46,070 bases of DNA from Priestia flexa NBRC 15715. Its GTDB lineage: Bacteria > Bacillota > Bacilli > Bacillales > Bacillaceae_H. Under the pieces are notes generated by a model. It searched no databases. It was not told the origin of the DNA and worked only from the letters and a program-made list of their open reading frames with translations. The stretch lies in contig NZ_BCVD01000012.1 of assembly GCF_001591565.1 (NCBI RefSeq), positions 1 to 46,070 of the forward strand. The letters are read 5' to 3'. Both the position numbers and the translations under genes were made by a program. Shown piece by piece: positions 17,784 to 25,863 of the stretch. Each line of letters begins with the position of its first letter. Position 1 is the first letter of the stretch.

Positions 17784-20027
17784 ATGATTAATACAACAGA
17801 TTTAAATAAACTTGAAAAAGTAAATTATGATATGAAACTACTTGGTGAAAAATTTCCACAACTTGATTTTTCATGGTATGAGGAAAAGGTAGTAGAAACA
17901 GTTGCTGCGAAAGAGAATATGACGGACGAAAAAATAGCAAATGTTTTTATTTTAGCAGCACTTGAGCGAATTTCAATGGATGAGCCAGATTGGACATATG
18001 TAGCAGCTCATATCTATTTACAAGAGCTATATCGCAAAGCTGCCGCCAATAGAAAATACGATCAAGCTGAAAGGTACGGCTCATTTTATAAGCTTATTAC
18101 AGAGCTTACAGATATGGGGATTTATAGTACACAGCTTTTGGATACATACTCTGTGGAAGAGATTAATGAGCTAGGCTTAGCCATTGATTATACAAAAGAT
18201 AGCCTATTTACGTATATTGGCCTGTTGACATTAGCTGATCGCTATTTAGCAACATCACATGATAAGCGTGTATACGAGCTACCGCAGGAACGCTTTTTAA
18301 TTATTGCTATGACACTCATGGCAAATGAAAAGAAAGAAGAGCGTTTAGCGCTGGTAAAAGAGTCATATTGGGCACTTTCAAACCTTTACATGACAGTGGC
18401 AACGCCGACATTAGCGAACGCAGGAAAAAGCTATGGACAGCTATCAAGCTGCTTTATTGATACGGTTGATGATAGTTTACGAGGTATCTATGATAGCAAT
18501 ACGGACTTAGCTACGCTAAGTAAAAACGGTGGTGGAATTGGCGTATATCTAGGTCATATCCGTAGCCGAGGTAGCGATATAAAAGGGTTTAAGGGCGTAT
18601 CATCAGGAACAATTCCTTGGATGAAACAGCTTAATAACACAGCAGTTAGTGTTGATCAACTGGGTCAACGTCAAGGGGCAATTGCTGTATATCTAGACGT
18701 ATGGCATAAGGATATTTTTTCTTTCTTAGATGCACGTTTAAACAATGGAGACGAGCGTCAGCGTACGCATGACTTATTTACTGGCGTTTGCTTGCCGGAT
18801 TTATTCATGGAAGCTGTTGAAAAACGTGAAGACTGGTACTTGTTTGATCCTCATGAAGTTCGTACGGTAATGGGTTACTCGCTAGAAGATTTCTATGATG
18901 AAGAGGAAGGCAGCGGCTCCTTTAGAAATCGTTATCGTGAATGTATTGAAAATGAATCCCTATCAAGAGAAAAAGTGCCTGCGATTGAAATTTTTAAACG
19001 AATTATGATTTCACAATTAGAAACAGGAACACCATATATGTTCTACCGTGATACAGTGAACCGTGCTAACCAAAACCGTCATGAGGGCATGATTTATTGC
19101 AGTAACTTATGTACAGAAATTACGCAAAATCAAAGCATGACAACAGTGGTTGAAGAAATCACAGAAGATGGAAAAATCGTCATTACAAAGCAACCAGGTG
19201 ACTTTGTCGTTTGCAATCTATCGTCTATCAACTTAGCACGTGCAGTAACGGAAGATGTACTTGAACGCCTTGTGCCCATTCAAGTTCGTATGCTAGATAA
19301 CGTAATTGAACTGAATAACCTTCCAGTTCTACAGGCAAAACTAACAAACCAACGCTATCGTGCTATCGGTTTAGGTACGTTTGGCTGGAACCATTTATTA
19401 GCTCTACAAAAGATCGCTTGGGAAACAGAAGAAGCTGTTCAGTATTGCGATGAGTTATATGAAAAAATTGCTTACCTAACGATTCAATCAAGCATGGAGC
19501 TTGCAGAAGAAAAAGGAGCATACCCTCTATTTGAAGGGTCCGATTGGGAAACAGGAGCTTATTTTGCAGCACGCGGTTACGAAAGTAATCAGTGGAATGA
19601 GCTACAGGCGCTTGTGAAAGAAAAGGGAATTCGAAACGGATATTTAATGGCCGTTGCGCCGAATTCATCTACTTCCATCATTGCTGGGTCTACGGCTAGT
19701 ATTGATCCGATTTTCCGTAAGTTCTATTCAGAAGAGAAGAAAAACTATAAAATTCCAGTTACTGCTCCAGATTTGTCACCGGAAACGAATTGGTATTATA
19801 AGTCTGTTTATTTAATCGACCAACATTGGAGCATTAAGCAAAATGCAAAGCGTCAGCGTCATATTGACCAATCTATATCGTTTAACATTTATGTTCAAAA
19901 TGATATTCGTGCAAAAGATTTACTAGATTTACACATGACTGCATGGAAAGAAAAGCTAAAAACAACGTATTATGTTCGCTCTACGTCTAGCGAAGTAATT
20001 GATGAGTGTGAAAGCTGCCATAGCTAA
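17784..20027 (+). CDS. nrdA: Class I ribonucleotide reductase large subunit NrdA
   Basis: Reduces ribonucleotides to deoxyribonucleotides with NrdB as radical donor. In the 747-residue chain the active-site cysteines are C223 (SSCF) and C477, the radical cysteine C443 sits in NLCTE with N441 and E445, and the C-terminal redox pair is C742/C745 in CESC. The N terminus is too short for a full ATP cone. I start at ATG 17784 after AAGGAGG (17766-17772); the in-frame GTG at 17739 lies in the terminator stem. No nrdI or nrdH is adjacent, which with the NrdB residues argues for an NrdAB-type rather than a manganese NrdEF enzyme. The leader implies NrdR and B12 control. Confidence 0.92.
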   Translation: MINTTDLNKLEKVNYDMKLLGEKFPQLDFSWYEEKVVETVAAKENMTDEKIANVFILAALERISMDEPDWTYVAAHIYLQELYRKAAANRKYDQAERYGSFYKLITELTDMGIYSTQLLDTYSVEEINELGLAIDYTKDSLFTYIGLLTLADRYLATSHDKRVYELPQERFLIIAMTLMANEKKEERLALVKESYWALSNLYMTVATPTLANAGKSYGQLSSCFIDTVDDSLRGIYDSNTDLATLSKNGGGIGVYLGHIRSRGSDIKGFKGVSSGTIPWMKQLNNTAVSVDQLGQRQGAIAVYLDVWHKDIFSFLDARLNNGDERQRTHDLFTGVCLPDLFMEAVEKREDWYLFDPHEVRTVMGYSLEDFYDEEEGSGSFRNRYRECIENESLSREKVPAIEIFKRIMISQLETGTPYMFYRDTVNRANQNRHEGMIYCSNLCTEITQNQSMTTVVEEITEDGKIVITKQPGDFVVCNLSSINLARAVTEDVLERLVPIQVRMLDNVIELNNLPVLQAKLTNQRYRAIGLGTFGWNHLLALQKIAWETEEAVQYCDELYEKIAYLTIQSSMELAEEKGAYPLFEGSDWETGAYFAARGYESNQWNELQALVKEKGIRNGYLMAVAPNSSTSIIAGSTASIDPIFRKFYSEEKKNYKIPVTAPDLSPETNWYYKSVYLIDQHWSIKQNAKRQRHIDQSISFNIYVQNDIRAKDLLDLHMTAWKEKLKTTYYVRSTSSEVIDECESCHS

Positions 20028-20041
20028 GAAAGGAGTCGATT

Positions 20042-21091
20042 TTGTTGACGAACAGTCTAAAGAAACGTGAGATTATGAATGAAAATGCCCCGAACCGCTC
20101 AACGGGAATTATTAATGGTGAAACCTCAAATATTTTAAACTGGGATGATGTACGATTTTCTTGGGCGTTTCCAAAGTATAAGCGCATGCTAGCTAATTTC
20201 TGGACACCGTTTGAAATTAATATGGGACAGGACATCAAACAGTTTCCACAGCTTACAGCGGATGAACAGGAGAGCTTTTTAAAGATTATTGGTTTGTTGG
20301 CTTTATTGGACAGCATCCAGTCAGATTATGCGAGCAAAGTTGCTGATTATGTTACGGATTCTTCAATCAATGCGCTGATGATTATTTTAGCTCAGCAGGA
20401 AGTTGTTCATAATCACTCTTATTCATATGTATTATCAAGCTTAGTGCCAAAAGCTAAGCAAGATGAAGTATTTGAATATTGGCGTACGGATGAAAAGCTT
20501 CGTGCACGCAATGACTTTGTGACAAATGGTTATAAAGCATTCGCTGAAGAGGCAACAGTTGAAAACTTTTTAAAGTCCATTGTATATGATGTTATTTTAG
20601 AAGGTCTGTTCTTCTATAGTGGGTTTGCGTTTTTCTACAACTTAGCACGCAATCAAAAAATGGTTGCCACATCCACGATGATTAACTATATTAATCGTGA
20701 TGAGCAGCTTCATGTGGGGTTATTTGAAAAAATCTTTAAAGAAGTGCTAAATGAAAATCCAGAACAGCGTACGGCTGAGCTTGAAGAGTTTGTTACTTCA
20801 ACATTCCGACAAGCTGCCCAGCTTGAAATTGAATGGGCTGAGTCAGTCATTGGTGAGAAGTTTGATGGAATTACGATGAAAGATATTCGTCAATACATCG
20901 AATATATGGCAAATAAACGCTGTAATCAAATGGGATTTGGGCGCGTAGCGTTTCCTGATGCACCAATTGAAAATCCGCTGCGTTGGATTGTTGCGTATCA
21001 AGAGGTTGACCTTGGTAAGACAGACTTCTTTGAGCAAAAGTCAAGACAATATACAAAAGCATCAGATGTAAATGGATTTGATGATTTGTAA
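20042..21091 (+). CDS. nrdB: Class I ribonucleotide reductase radical subunit NrdB
   Basis: Ferritin-like diiron protein that generates the tyrosyl radical for NrdA. Metal ligands by spacing are D90, E120, H123, E187, E221 and H224, and the radical tyrosine Y127 is present (E-x2-H-x3-Y), so this is not a tyrosine-less class Ic protein. The 349 residues are normal. Two adjacent TTG codons (20042, 20045) both fit AAAGGAG at 20029-20035; the second is nine bases away and equally likely. The gene follows nrdA by 14 bases. Confidence 0.92.
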   Translation: MLTNSLKKREIMNENAPNRSTGIINGETSNILNWDDVRFSWAFPKYKRMLANFWTPFEINMGQDIKQFPQLTADEQESFLKIIGLLALLDSIQSDYASKVADYVTDSSINALMIILAQQEVVHNHSYSYVLSSLVPKAKQDEVFEYWRTDEKLRARNDFVTNGYKAFAEEATVENFLKSIVYDVILEGLFFYSGFAFFYNLARNQKMVATSTMINYINRDEQLHVGLFEKIFKEVLNENPEQRTAELEEFVTSTFRQAAQLEIEWAESVIGEKFDGITMKDIRQYIEYMANKRCNQMGFGRVAFPDAPIENPLRWIVAYQEVDLGKTDFFEQKSRQYTKASDVNGFDDL

Positions 21092-21134
21092 AATAAAGAA
21101 GCTGACTAAATGGCTACAACAGTTTTAGTCAGCT
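21088..21134 (-). terminator. Terminator of the 67-codon minus-strand ORF
   Basis: The stem pairs 21100-21110 with 21124-21134 (11 perfect pairs). Only on the minus strand is it followed by a T-rich tract (TCTTTATTTT); on the plus strand no T run follows, so it should end the minus-strand gene better than nrdAB. Confidence 0.6.
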
Positions 21135-21328
21135 ACCTGTGTTGAAATAAGGCCTAGTTCAATAGCACGAGTAGTGATAAGTAGGTCAATTTCAGGTGGA
21201 ATGGTTTCTAATGTTCCACATTCATACTGCCATAAATGAGCAAATGATTGCACATAAATGGGGAACGTTTGTTTATTGGCTTTAACAGCTTCTGCTTTGA
21301 AAAAATGAACAAGTTGATTGGTATTCAT
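21125..21328 (-). CDS. Small protein of unknown function (67 aa)
   Basis: I do not recognise this 67-residue protein. It is soluble-looking, with a helical, slightly amphipathic N terminus and one cysteine (C37). Support for it being real: an ATG with GAAGG eight bases upstream, a minus-strand terminator that contains its stop codon, and a further terminator upstream that separates it from the next gene. It converges on nrdB. No promoter is obvious. It may be a lineage-specific hypothetical. Confidence 0.5.
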   Translation of the reverse strand: MNTNQLVHFFKAEAVKANKQTFPIYVQSFAHLWQYECGTLETIPPEIDLLITTRAIELGLISTQVAD

Positions 21329-21354
21329 ATATTACCTTCACTTTCGTTGATATG

Positions 21355-21387
21355 AAAAAGGACAACCCGCGTGGTTGTCCTTTTTTA
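21355..21387. terminator. Bidirectional terminator
   Basis: AAAAAGGACAACC / GGTTGTCCTTTTTT around a five-base loop, with A/T tracts on both sides. It should stop transcripts running out of nrdAB on the plus strand and end the DUF1540 gene on the minus strand. Confidence 0.88.
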
Positions 21388-21428
21388 TTAATTAGGAATA
21401 GAACAAAGTTTGTTTTAGGATAACCGAT

Positions 21429-21587
21429 TTAAAGATCTTCAGGTTTAAATGTTTTACAATCTGTTTCGCGGCTATTAGAAGCCTTTTTACCAGCATGGCT
21501 GACTACGTAAATTTCGTCTGCTCCACAACGGTTGCCTTGCTTCCAATAATGACAGTTATTCACTTCACAAAGAACGTTTTGTGACAT
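21429..21587 (-). CDS. DUF1540 Cys-rich small protein (52 aa)
   Basis: A 52-residue protein with four cysteines, C7-x4-C12-x8-C21-x22-C44, and the DUF1540 pattern (CHYW...GNRCGADEIYV...TDCKTF). DUF1540 proteins are short, probably metal-binding, and common in Clostridia and Bacilli; their function is unknown. The ATG follows an excellent AAAGGAGGGG six bases upstream and the gene ends before a strong terminator. It is divergent from the Fur-boxed operon, about 85 bases from the nearest box, so shared iron control is possible but unproven. Confidence 0.85.
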   Translation of the reverse strand: MSQNVLCEVNNCHYWKQGNRCGADEIYVVSHAGKKASNSRETDCKTFKPEDL

Positions 21588-21669
21588 ATATTCCCCTCCT
21601 TTATACGCGTGATATATGTAGTATGGTCAATTTTCATTATTGTTATAATCGAGAGATTAGAAAATTAAT

Positions 21670-21684
21670 TGAGAATTTTTATCA
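21670..21684 (+). promoter_or_regulatory. Fur-like box 1
   Basis: TGAGAAT-T-TTTATCA matches 12 of 14 positions of the Bacillus Fur 7-1-7 core TGATAAT-N-ATTATCA. It lies just upstream of the -35 of the DUF2325 promoter. Confidence 0.55.
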
Positions 21685-21692
21685 ATTAATAA

Positions 21693-21722
21693 TTGACAAA
21701 GAGAATCATTCTCAATTATTCT
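21693..21722 (+). promoter_or_regulatory. Promoter of the DUF2325 operon
   Basis: TTGACA (21693-21698), an 18-base spacer and TATTCT (21717-21722). The second Fur-like box fills the spacer, so a bound repressor would block polymerase. Confidence 0.6.
21700..21714 (+). promoter_or_regulatory. Fur-like box 2
   Basis: AGAGAAT-C-ATTCTCA contains the perfect dyad GAGAAT-C-ATTCTC and fits the Fur core with the common T-to-G variant. It lies between -35 and -10, 30 bases from box 1. Confidence 0.65.
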
Positions 21723-21799
21723 ATGTATATAGCAAACAAGATTAAATCATCGTTAAGATTTTAAATAAACTTAATTTTATCGTATAGGAGGAGAAATAC

Positions 21800-22081
21800 A
21801 TGTCATCAGTTATGGTTGTTGGAGGAGATCGTTTAAAGCATATTACAGATCGGTTAGCAGGTGAGGGGTTTAACGAAGTTATTCATCTTGATGGAAGAAA
21901 AAGTAATATGGTGAAGCGAGAAATTCCGGATCATATTGGTTTTGTACTTGTGATTACAGATTTTATTAACCACAACATGGCAAAGGTCATTAAAGAAAAA
22001 GCGAAAAAGCAGCAAAAGCCAATTTATTTTGTTAAGCATTCATGGAGCGCAATTCGCAAAGTAATTGAACAAGTATCATAA
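21800..22081 (+). CDS. DUF2325 domain protein
   Basis: A 93-residue protein that I place in DUF2325 from the N-terminal VVGGDRLKHI, the middle HLDGRKS, and VITDFINHNMAKVIKEKAK. The pattern suggests a small Rossmann-like alpha/beta fold; the biochemical role of the family is not known to me. ATG with AGGAGGAG at 21787-21794. First gene of a likely three-gene iron-responsive operon, 41 bases before the nuclease-fold gene, with no terminator between. Confidence 0.8.
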   Translation: MSSVMVVGGDRLKHITDRLAGEGFNEVIHLDGRKSNMVKREIPDHIGFVLVITDFINHNMAKVIKEKAKKQQKPIYFVKHSWSAIRKVIEQVS

Positions 22082-22122
22082 AGGATAAAGCAACAGGTGA
22101 TTTTATAAAGCGTGGTGACAGG

Positions 22123-22890
22123 ATGCAATTAAAAGTTCAAATCAAAACCTTGGCTAGTCATCATATTGAAGAGTTTATTCAATGCCCTTATAAATTTTAT
22201 CAGAGGCAGCTTAAAGCTCGTAAACACCAACTGGTTGATTGGCGAAGTCTCGTCAGCGTAACCATTCATAAGGTTGTCAAAGAATATTATGCAAAAGCGC
22301 CATATGAAAGATCTGCATATTTTATTTTACAATTAATTGAAAGGTATTGGTCCAAGCTCTCACCGGAACTTTTCCAATCGAAAATTCATTACTATGAAGT
22401 CCTAGCATCGGTGAGTGATCATTTGTTAACGTTTCTTATGAGTGAATTGCAAGATGATACGCCACTATTTGTTTATGAAAAATATGGAGTATACGTTCCT
22501 GAATTAGAAACAAATATTTCACTGTTAATTGATGCAGCATATTGGTCGGATTCTTCTTATGAAGTAACAAAGTTTCTAATTGATGATCAATCAGAAGTAA
22601 AAGAAATGCTGACAGCCTTTATGATGGTTTTTACCAAGCATGCATTCAATAGAATGCCAAAAGCTATTCATTTCTATTCACTTCTAACAGGGAAGAGAGA
22701 GACTGTTGAAATTGTATCTGAAAATTATTTAGAGTCAGTTAATAAACTGAAAATGATGAAAGATGTACTAGAAGAGCCAAAGTTTTTTCAAAAGACAAGT
22801 TCGTTACAAGAGTGCAAAAATTGTCCACTTCGATTTGAGTGCATCACAGATTCAACTATTCAAGCTGAGAAACTAACAATGTTTATGTGA
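22123..22890 (+). CDS. AddB/Cas4-like PD-(D/E)XK-fold protein with Fe-S motif
   Basis: A 255-residue protein with the hallmarks of the RecB/AddB/Cas4 nuclease group: QCPYKFYQ near the N terminus with C21, a conserved histidine H49, and a C-terminal C231-x2-C234-x5-C240. C21 plus that trio has exactly the spacing of the AddB iron-sulfur staple. The catalytic core is weak: D137 in LLIDAAYW could be the metal aspartate, but the expected ExK reads E147-V-T-K150, one residue too long, so nuclease activity is doubtful. A DNA-binding or regulatory role is equally possible. No helicase gene is nearby, which separates it from addAB. ATG 22123, preceded by GGTGACAGG. Confidence 0.75.
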   Translation: MQLKVQIKTLASHHIEEFIQCPYKFYQRQLKARKHQLVDWRSLVSVTIHKVVKEYYAKAPYERSAYFILQLIERYWSKLSPELFQSKIHYYEVLASVSDHLLTFLMSELQDDTPLFVYEKYGVYVPELETNISLLIDAAYWSDSSYEVTKFLIDDQSEVKEMLTAFMMVFTKHAFNRMPKAIHFYSLLTGKRETVEIVSENYLESVNKLKMMKDVLEEPKFFQKTSSLQECKNCPLRFECITDSTIQAEKLTMFM

Positions 22891-22906
22891 AAAAGGTGGC
22901 ACCTTA

Positions 22907-23020
22907 ATGACAGAAGGCTTAAAAGTAGAGCTTGCTCCATATGGAGAAGATGTAGAAAAGTGTAAAGCGTATGCACTTAATATTGCAGCAAACATAATAA
23001 AAGAAGTAAAGAACAGATAA
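22907..23020 (+). CDS. 37-residue protein of unknown function
   Basis: A short ORF (sequence begins MTEGLKVELAPYGE and ends in IKEVKNR) with one cysteine and a predicted amphipathic C-terminal helix. The ribosome site AAAAGGTGG at 22891-22899 is seven bases upstream of the ATG and overlaps the stop of the preceding gene, which argues for real translation. It closes the Fur-boxed operon; its stop codon sits in the loop of the terminator. Function unknown. Confidence 0.6.
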   Translation: MTEGLKVELAPYGEDVEKCKAYALNIAANIIKEVKNR

Positions 23021-23041
23021 ATCGTTCTTTACTTCTTTAGT
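22998..23041. terminator. Bidirectional terminator between the small gene and cydB
   Basis: AAAGAAGTAAAGAAC pairs with GTTCTTTACTTCTTT around the small ORF's stop codon. T-rich sequence follows on the minus strand (TTTTATTATG) and weaker T-richness on the plus strand. It serves the convergent cydAB operon at least. Confidence 0.75.
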
Positions 23042-24079
23042 TTAATACGGCTTCTTTCCAATATACTTTCGGTTGTCTTTCATAAACAAGCGCCAAAAAT
23101 AGTAGAATCCAGGGAATAAAATAGCAAATCCTACAATGTACGTGATGAATAATGAGCGAAAAGCATCAGGATGGGTAAATCCTGTTTCGATGGTTACATT
23201 CGGATAAATAACATATGGTAAATGACCTTTTCCATATACATAGCTCGCTAAAAAATACTGAAGAACAATCGCAACAACTGCTAGTCTAGGCATTCCTTTT
23301 CCTTTTGATGATGGAAGTAAAAGAGCTCCGCCTGCTACTAGGAATAAAAACAAGGAAATAAATAAGATGGGTTTGTCTTCCATCATGTTATTATAAAGCC
23401 AAGTGGCTTCCATACGCAGTGTCAGCATAATGAGAATGGCCATGACAAGTGATATAGGACCTGTGATGAGCGCATCTCTTCTATATACCTCATATGCTTC
23501 CATTTCATCTGAGGACTTGGAGTAATCAGCTAAAAGCAATGAGGATAGAAATAACGAAGAGCTGACAGCAAATCCTATAAAAGCATATACGTTTGGACTG
23601 GTAAATACTTTGAGTAAGTTTAGTTTTTCAACTCCATCAATGGTATCGATGTAACCGCCTTGGCTAATTGGTAAAACAGCAATTAAAAACGCTGGAATCA
23701 ACACGCCTGATAGACCAGAAATATAAACGAGAGCCTTTTGATGGCGAGCTCCCTTAGTATAATTTGAAAATACAAGGAAACCACTTCTAAGTGCTAAAAG
23801 CAATAGAATAATACTTCCTGGAATTAATAGAACAGTTCCAAGCGTAAACGTAGCTCCAGGAAAGAAGCTAAATAAACCAACTACAATTGCAACGATAAAT
23901 ACATTCGTTACTTCCCAAGTTGGAGAGAGATAGCGGTTAGCGATGTTTGTAGCATTGGTTTTTTCACGATTAATGTAAACCATTGACCAAAATCCCGCTC
24001 CAAAATCCATTGTTCCCATAACAGCATAAATAAAAATAAATCCCCAAATGACCGTGATGGCAAGTAGTGAATCACCCAT
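23042..24079 (-). CDS. cydB: Cytochrome bd oxidase subunit II (YthB type)
   Basis: A 345-residue integral membrane protein with about eight or nine hydrophobic segments, forming the structural partner of CydA in a quinol:oxygen oxidoreductase. The N-terminal WGFIFIYAVMGTMDFGAG segment and the PTWEVTNVF stretch are typical of CydB of the Bacillus YthB group. It follows cydA by 17 bases with GGATGTGGAAT as the ribosome region. No cydCD assembly transporter genes are in the window, unlike the cydABCD operon of B. subtilis, so this is the second, YthAB-like bd oxidase. Confidence 0.9.
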   Translation of the reverse strand: MGDSLLAITVIWGFIFIYAVMGTMDFGAGFWSMVYINREKTNATNIANRYLSPTWEVTNVFIVAIVVGLFSFFPGATFTLGTVLLIPGSIILLLLALRSGFLVFSNYTKGARHQKALVYISGLSGVLIPAFLIAVLPISQGGYIDTIDGVEKLNLLKVFTSPNVYAFIGFAVSSSLFLSSLLLADYSKSSDEMEAYEVYRRDALITGPISLVMAILIMLTLRMEATWLYNNMMEDKPILFISLFLFLVAGGALLLPSSKGKGMPRLAVVAIVLQYFLASYVYGKGHLPYVIYPNVTIETGFTHPDAFRSLFITYIVGFAILFPGFYYFWRLFMKDNRKYIGKKPY

Positions 24080-24096
24080 ATTAATTCCACATCCTT

Positions 24097-25425
24097 TTAG
24101 TTCATATCTGCAAGCTCTTTCTCCAATGGATTACGCTTGAAGTAATAAATAAGAACAAGTGAAACAGCAACAACGAGTATAGCGTATACAATTAAAAATA
24201 GAGCAAATAAAAATTCTAAATTAGCAGAGGTTGTAACGGATTCAGAGGTCTTCATAATTCGGTAAATTACCCAAGGTTGTCGACCTGTACATGCGAAAAT
24301 CCAGCCGAATTCTACTGATAGGATGGCCAAAGGACCAGAAATAACAAATGCCCACATTAACCACTTTGGAAAACCACGCTTTTTCATAAATTTATACCAA
24401 GCAATTCCTAGGATAGATAGTAGAATAAGCAGTGATCCAATCCCTACCATACCGTTAAAAAGAGTATGGATGAAAAGGGGGGGCCAGTATTCTTCTGGAA
24501 AATCATTGAGTCCCGCAACAACCGTATCAAAGCGATCATCTGCTAGAAAGCTTAGTGCCCATGGAATTTCAATTCCCCATTTGACGGTTTGAGTTTCACG
24601 ATCTGTAAATCCCCCAATAGTGAGCGGTGCATAGTCGGTCGTTTCAAATAAACCTTCTGCACCTGCAAGCTTTTCTGGCTGATATTCATAAAGAAGCTGC
24701 GCAGATTCATGCCCATTTAGAGCTGTTAAAAATGAAAATATCCCTCCAACGATTAGCCCCATCATTAGTGCTTTTTGGTGAAAACGATAAAGTCTAGGCT
24801 CTTTACGAGAGCGAAGCATCTTAAATGCAGCGATGGATGCAATAACGAAGGCACCCGTCGCATAAGCAGATACAGCAACGTGTCCAGCTGTTGTGATAAA
24901 ACTTGGGTTAAAGAAAGCTCCCCACGGATCGACATCTGTAATTTCGCCATTTACAATTCGAAAGCCGGCCGGAGTTCCTTCAAACGCATGGACGTTTGTA
25001 ATCAACACAGCTGAAGCTACAGCTCCAATAGCTACAAGTATAAGGCTTACAATTCGCATTGTTCGCGAAATTCGATCAGCTGCATACACGTAGATAGACA
25101 AAAAGAGTGCTTCAATAAAAAAAGCATAGATTTCAATTTGAAAAGGTAATGACATAACTTTCCCAACAACTTCCATGAAACCTGGCCATAGTAAGGCTAG
25201 CTGTACTCCAGCAATAGTTCCTGTTGGGATAGCAACGCCTAGTAAAATCGCTGCGCCTTTTGTCCAACGCTTTGCCATTAGCTCATAATCTTTGTCTTTT
25301 GTGCGCTGATAGAGAAGTTCTGCTAATAAAATCATTAAAGGAATTCCTACGCCTAACGTAGCAAAAATAATGTGAACTCCCATGGTCATACCAAACATCG
25401 AACGAGCAGTTACTAAATGTTCCAT
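24097..25425 (-). CDS. cydA: Cytochrome bd oxidase subunit I (YthA type)
   Basis: The heme-binding subunit, 442 residues and about nine membrane segments. H18 in MGVHIIF is the heme b595/d ligand position, TAGHVAVSAY holds the b558 histidine, and GRQPW is the conserved motif after the Q loop. The Q loop is short, as in the cyanide-insensitive/YthA group. It oxidises menaquinol, made by the men operon in this window. ATG after GGAAAGGTTG. Expected under low oxygen or stress; no Rex or ResD site was recognised upstream. Confidence 0.93.
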   Translation of the reverse strand: MEHLVTARSMFGMTMGVHIIFATLGVGIPLMILLAELLYQRTKDKDYELMAKRWTKGAAILLGVAIPTGTIAGVQLALLWPGFMEVVGKVMSLPFQIEIYAFFIEALFLSIYVYAADRISRTMRIVSLILVAIGAVASAVLITNVHAFEGTPAGFRIVNGEITDVDPWGAFFNPSFITTAGHVAVSAYATGAFVIASIAAFKMLRSRKEPRLYRFHQKALMMGLIVGGIFSFLTALNGHESAQLLYEYQPEKLAGAEGLFETTDYAPLTIGGFTDRETQTVKWGIEIPWALSFLADDRFDTVVAGLNDFPEEYWPPLFIHTLFNGMVGIGSLLILLSILGIAWYKFMKKRGFPKWLMWAFVISGPLAILSVEFGWIFACTGRQPWVIYRIMKTSESVTTSANLEFLFALFLIVYAILVVAVSLVLIYYFKRNPLEKELADMN

Positions 25426-25517
25426 TGAAATACAACCTTTCCAATCAAGTATTGATAAGCCTTATTGTCCACTTTTTACCACGATTTATTCATCAATAAA
25501 TTTTTGAAACAGAATAA

Positions 25518-25545
25518 TTGAAAATAATAATCATTACGATATAAT
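25518..25545 (+). promoter_or_regulatory. rpmE2 promoter with Zur box
   Basis: TTGAAA (25518-25523), 16 bases, TATAAT (25540-25545). The spacer holds the Zur-like box TAATAAT-C-ATTACGA (25525-25539), whose second half matches the Bacillus Zur core TCGTAAT-N-ATTACGA perfectly. Zinc-loaded Zur should repress here. Confidence 0.8.
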
Positions 25546-25579
25546 AGATGTATATCTTATTAAAGGAGAGGATTATAAG

Positions 25580-25831
25580 ATGAAACCAAATATTCATCCA
25601 GACTACCGAAAAGTAGTGTTTATGGATACAAATAGCGGATTTAAATTTCTATCAGGTTCTACAATGCACTCTTCAGAGACAACGGAATGGGAAGATGGTC
25701 AAACATATCCATTAATTAAAGTGGAGGTAAGTTCTGATACACACCCATTTTATACTGGTAGACAGAAGTTTGCTGATAAAGGCGGACGTGCAGAGCGCTT
25801 CATGCAAAAATACAATATGAAACAAAAATAA
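25580..25831 (+). CDS. rpmE2: Ribosomal protein bL31 type B (zinc-free paralogue)
   Basis: An 83-residue L31 that lacks the CxxC zinc motif of the type A form; it contains no cysteine at all. Under zinc starvation it replaces the zinc-binding L31 on the ribosome and so frees zinc. The conserved [14 protein letters not shown] N terminus and the [15 protein letters not shown] segments are present. ATG with AAAGGAGAGG. Its Zur-boxed promoter matches the known regulation of B. subtilis ytiA. Confidence 0.96.
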   Translation: MKPNIHPDYRKVVFMDTNSGFKFLSGSTMHSSETTEWEDGQTYPLIKVEVSSDTHPFYTGRQKFADKGGRAERFMQKYNMKQK

Positions 25832-25857
25832 CTAGCTAATGGGCTAGTTATTTTTGT
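25824..25857. terminator. Bidirectional terminator between rpmE2 and znuA
   Basis: AAAAATAACTAGC / GCTAGTTATTTTT, with A and T tracts on both sides, placed between two convergent genes. It includes the rpmE2 stop. Confidence 0.88.
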
Positions 25858-25863
25858 TTGTAT

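Noticed and set aside
24323-25093. Several plus-strand open frames opposite cydA
   Set aside because: Shadow frames of a clear membrane protein gene: no ribosome sites, no recognisable domains, and the cydA codon pattern explains them.
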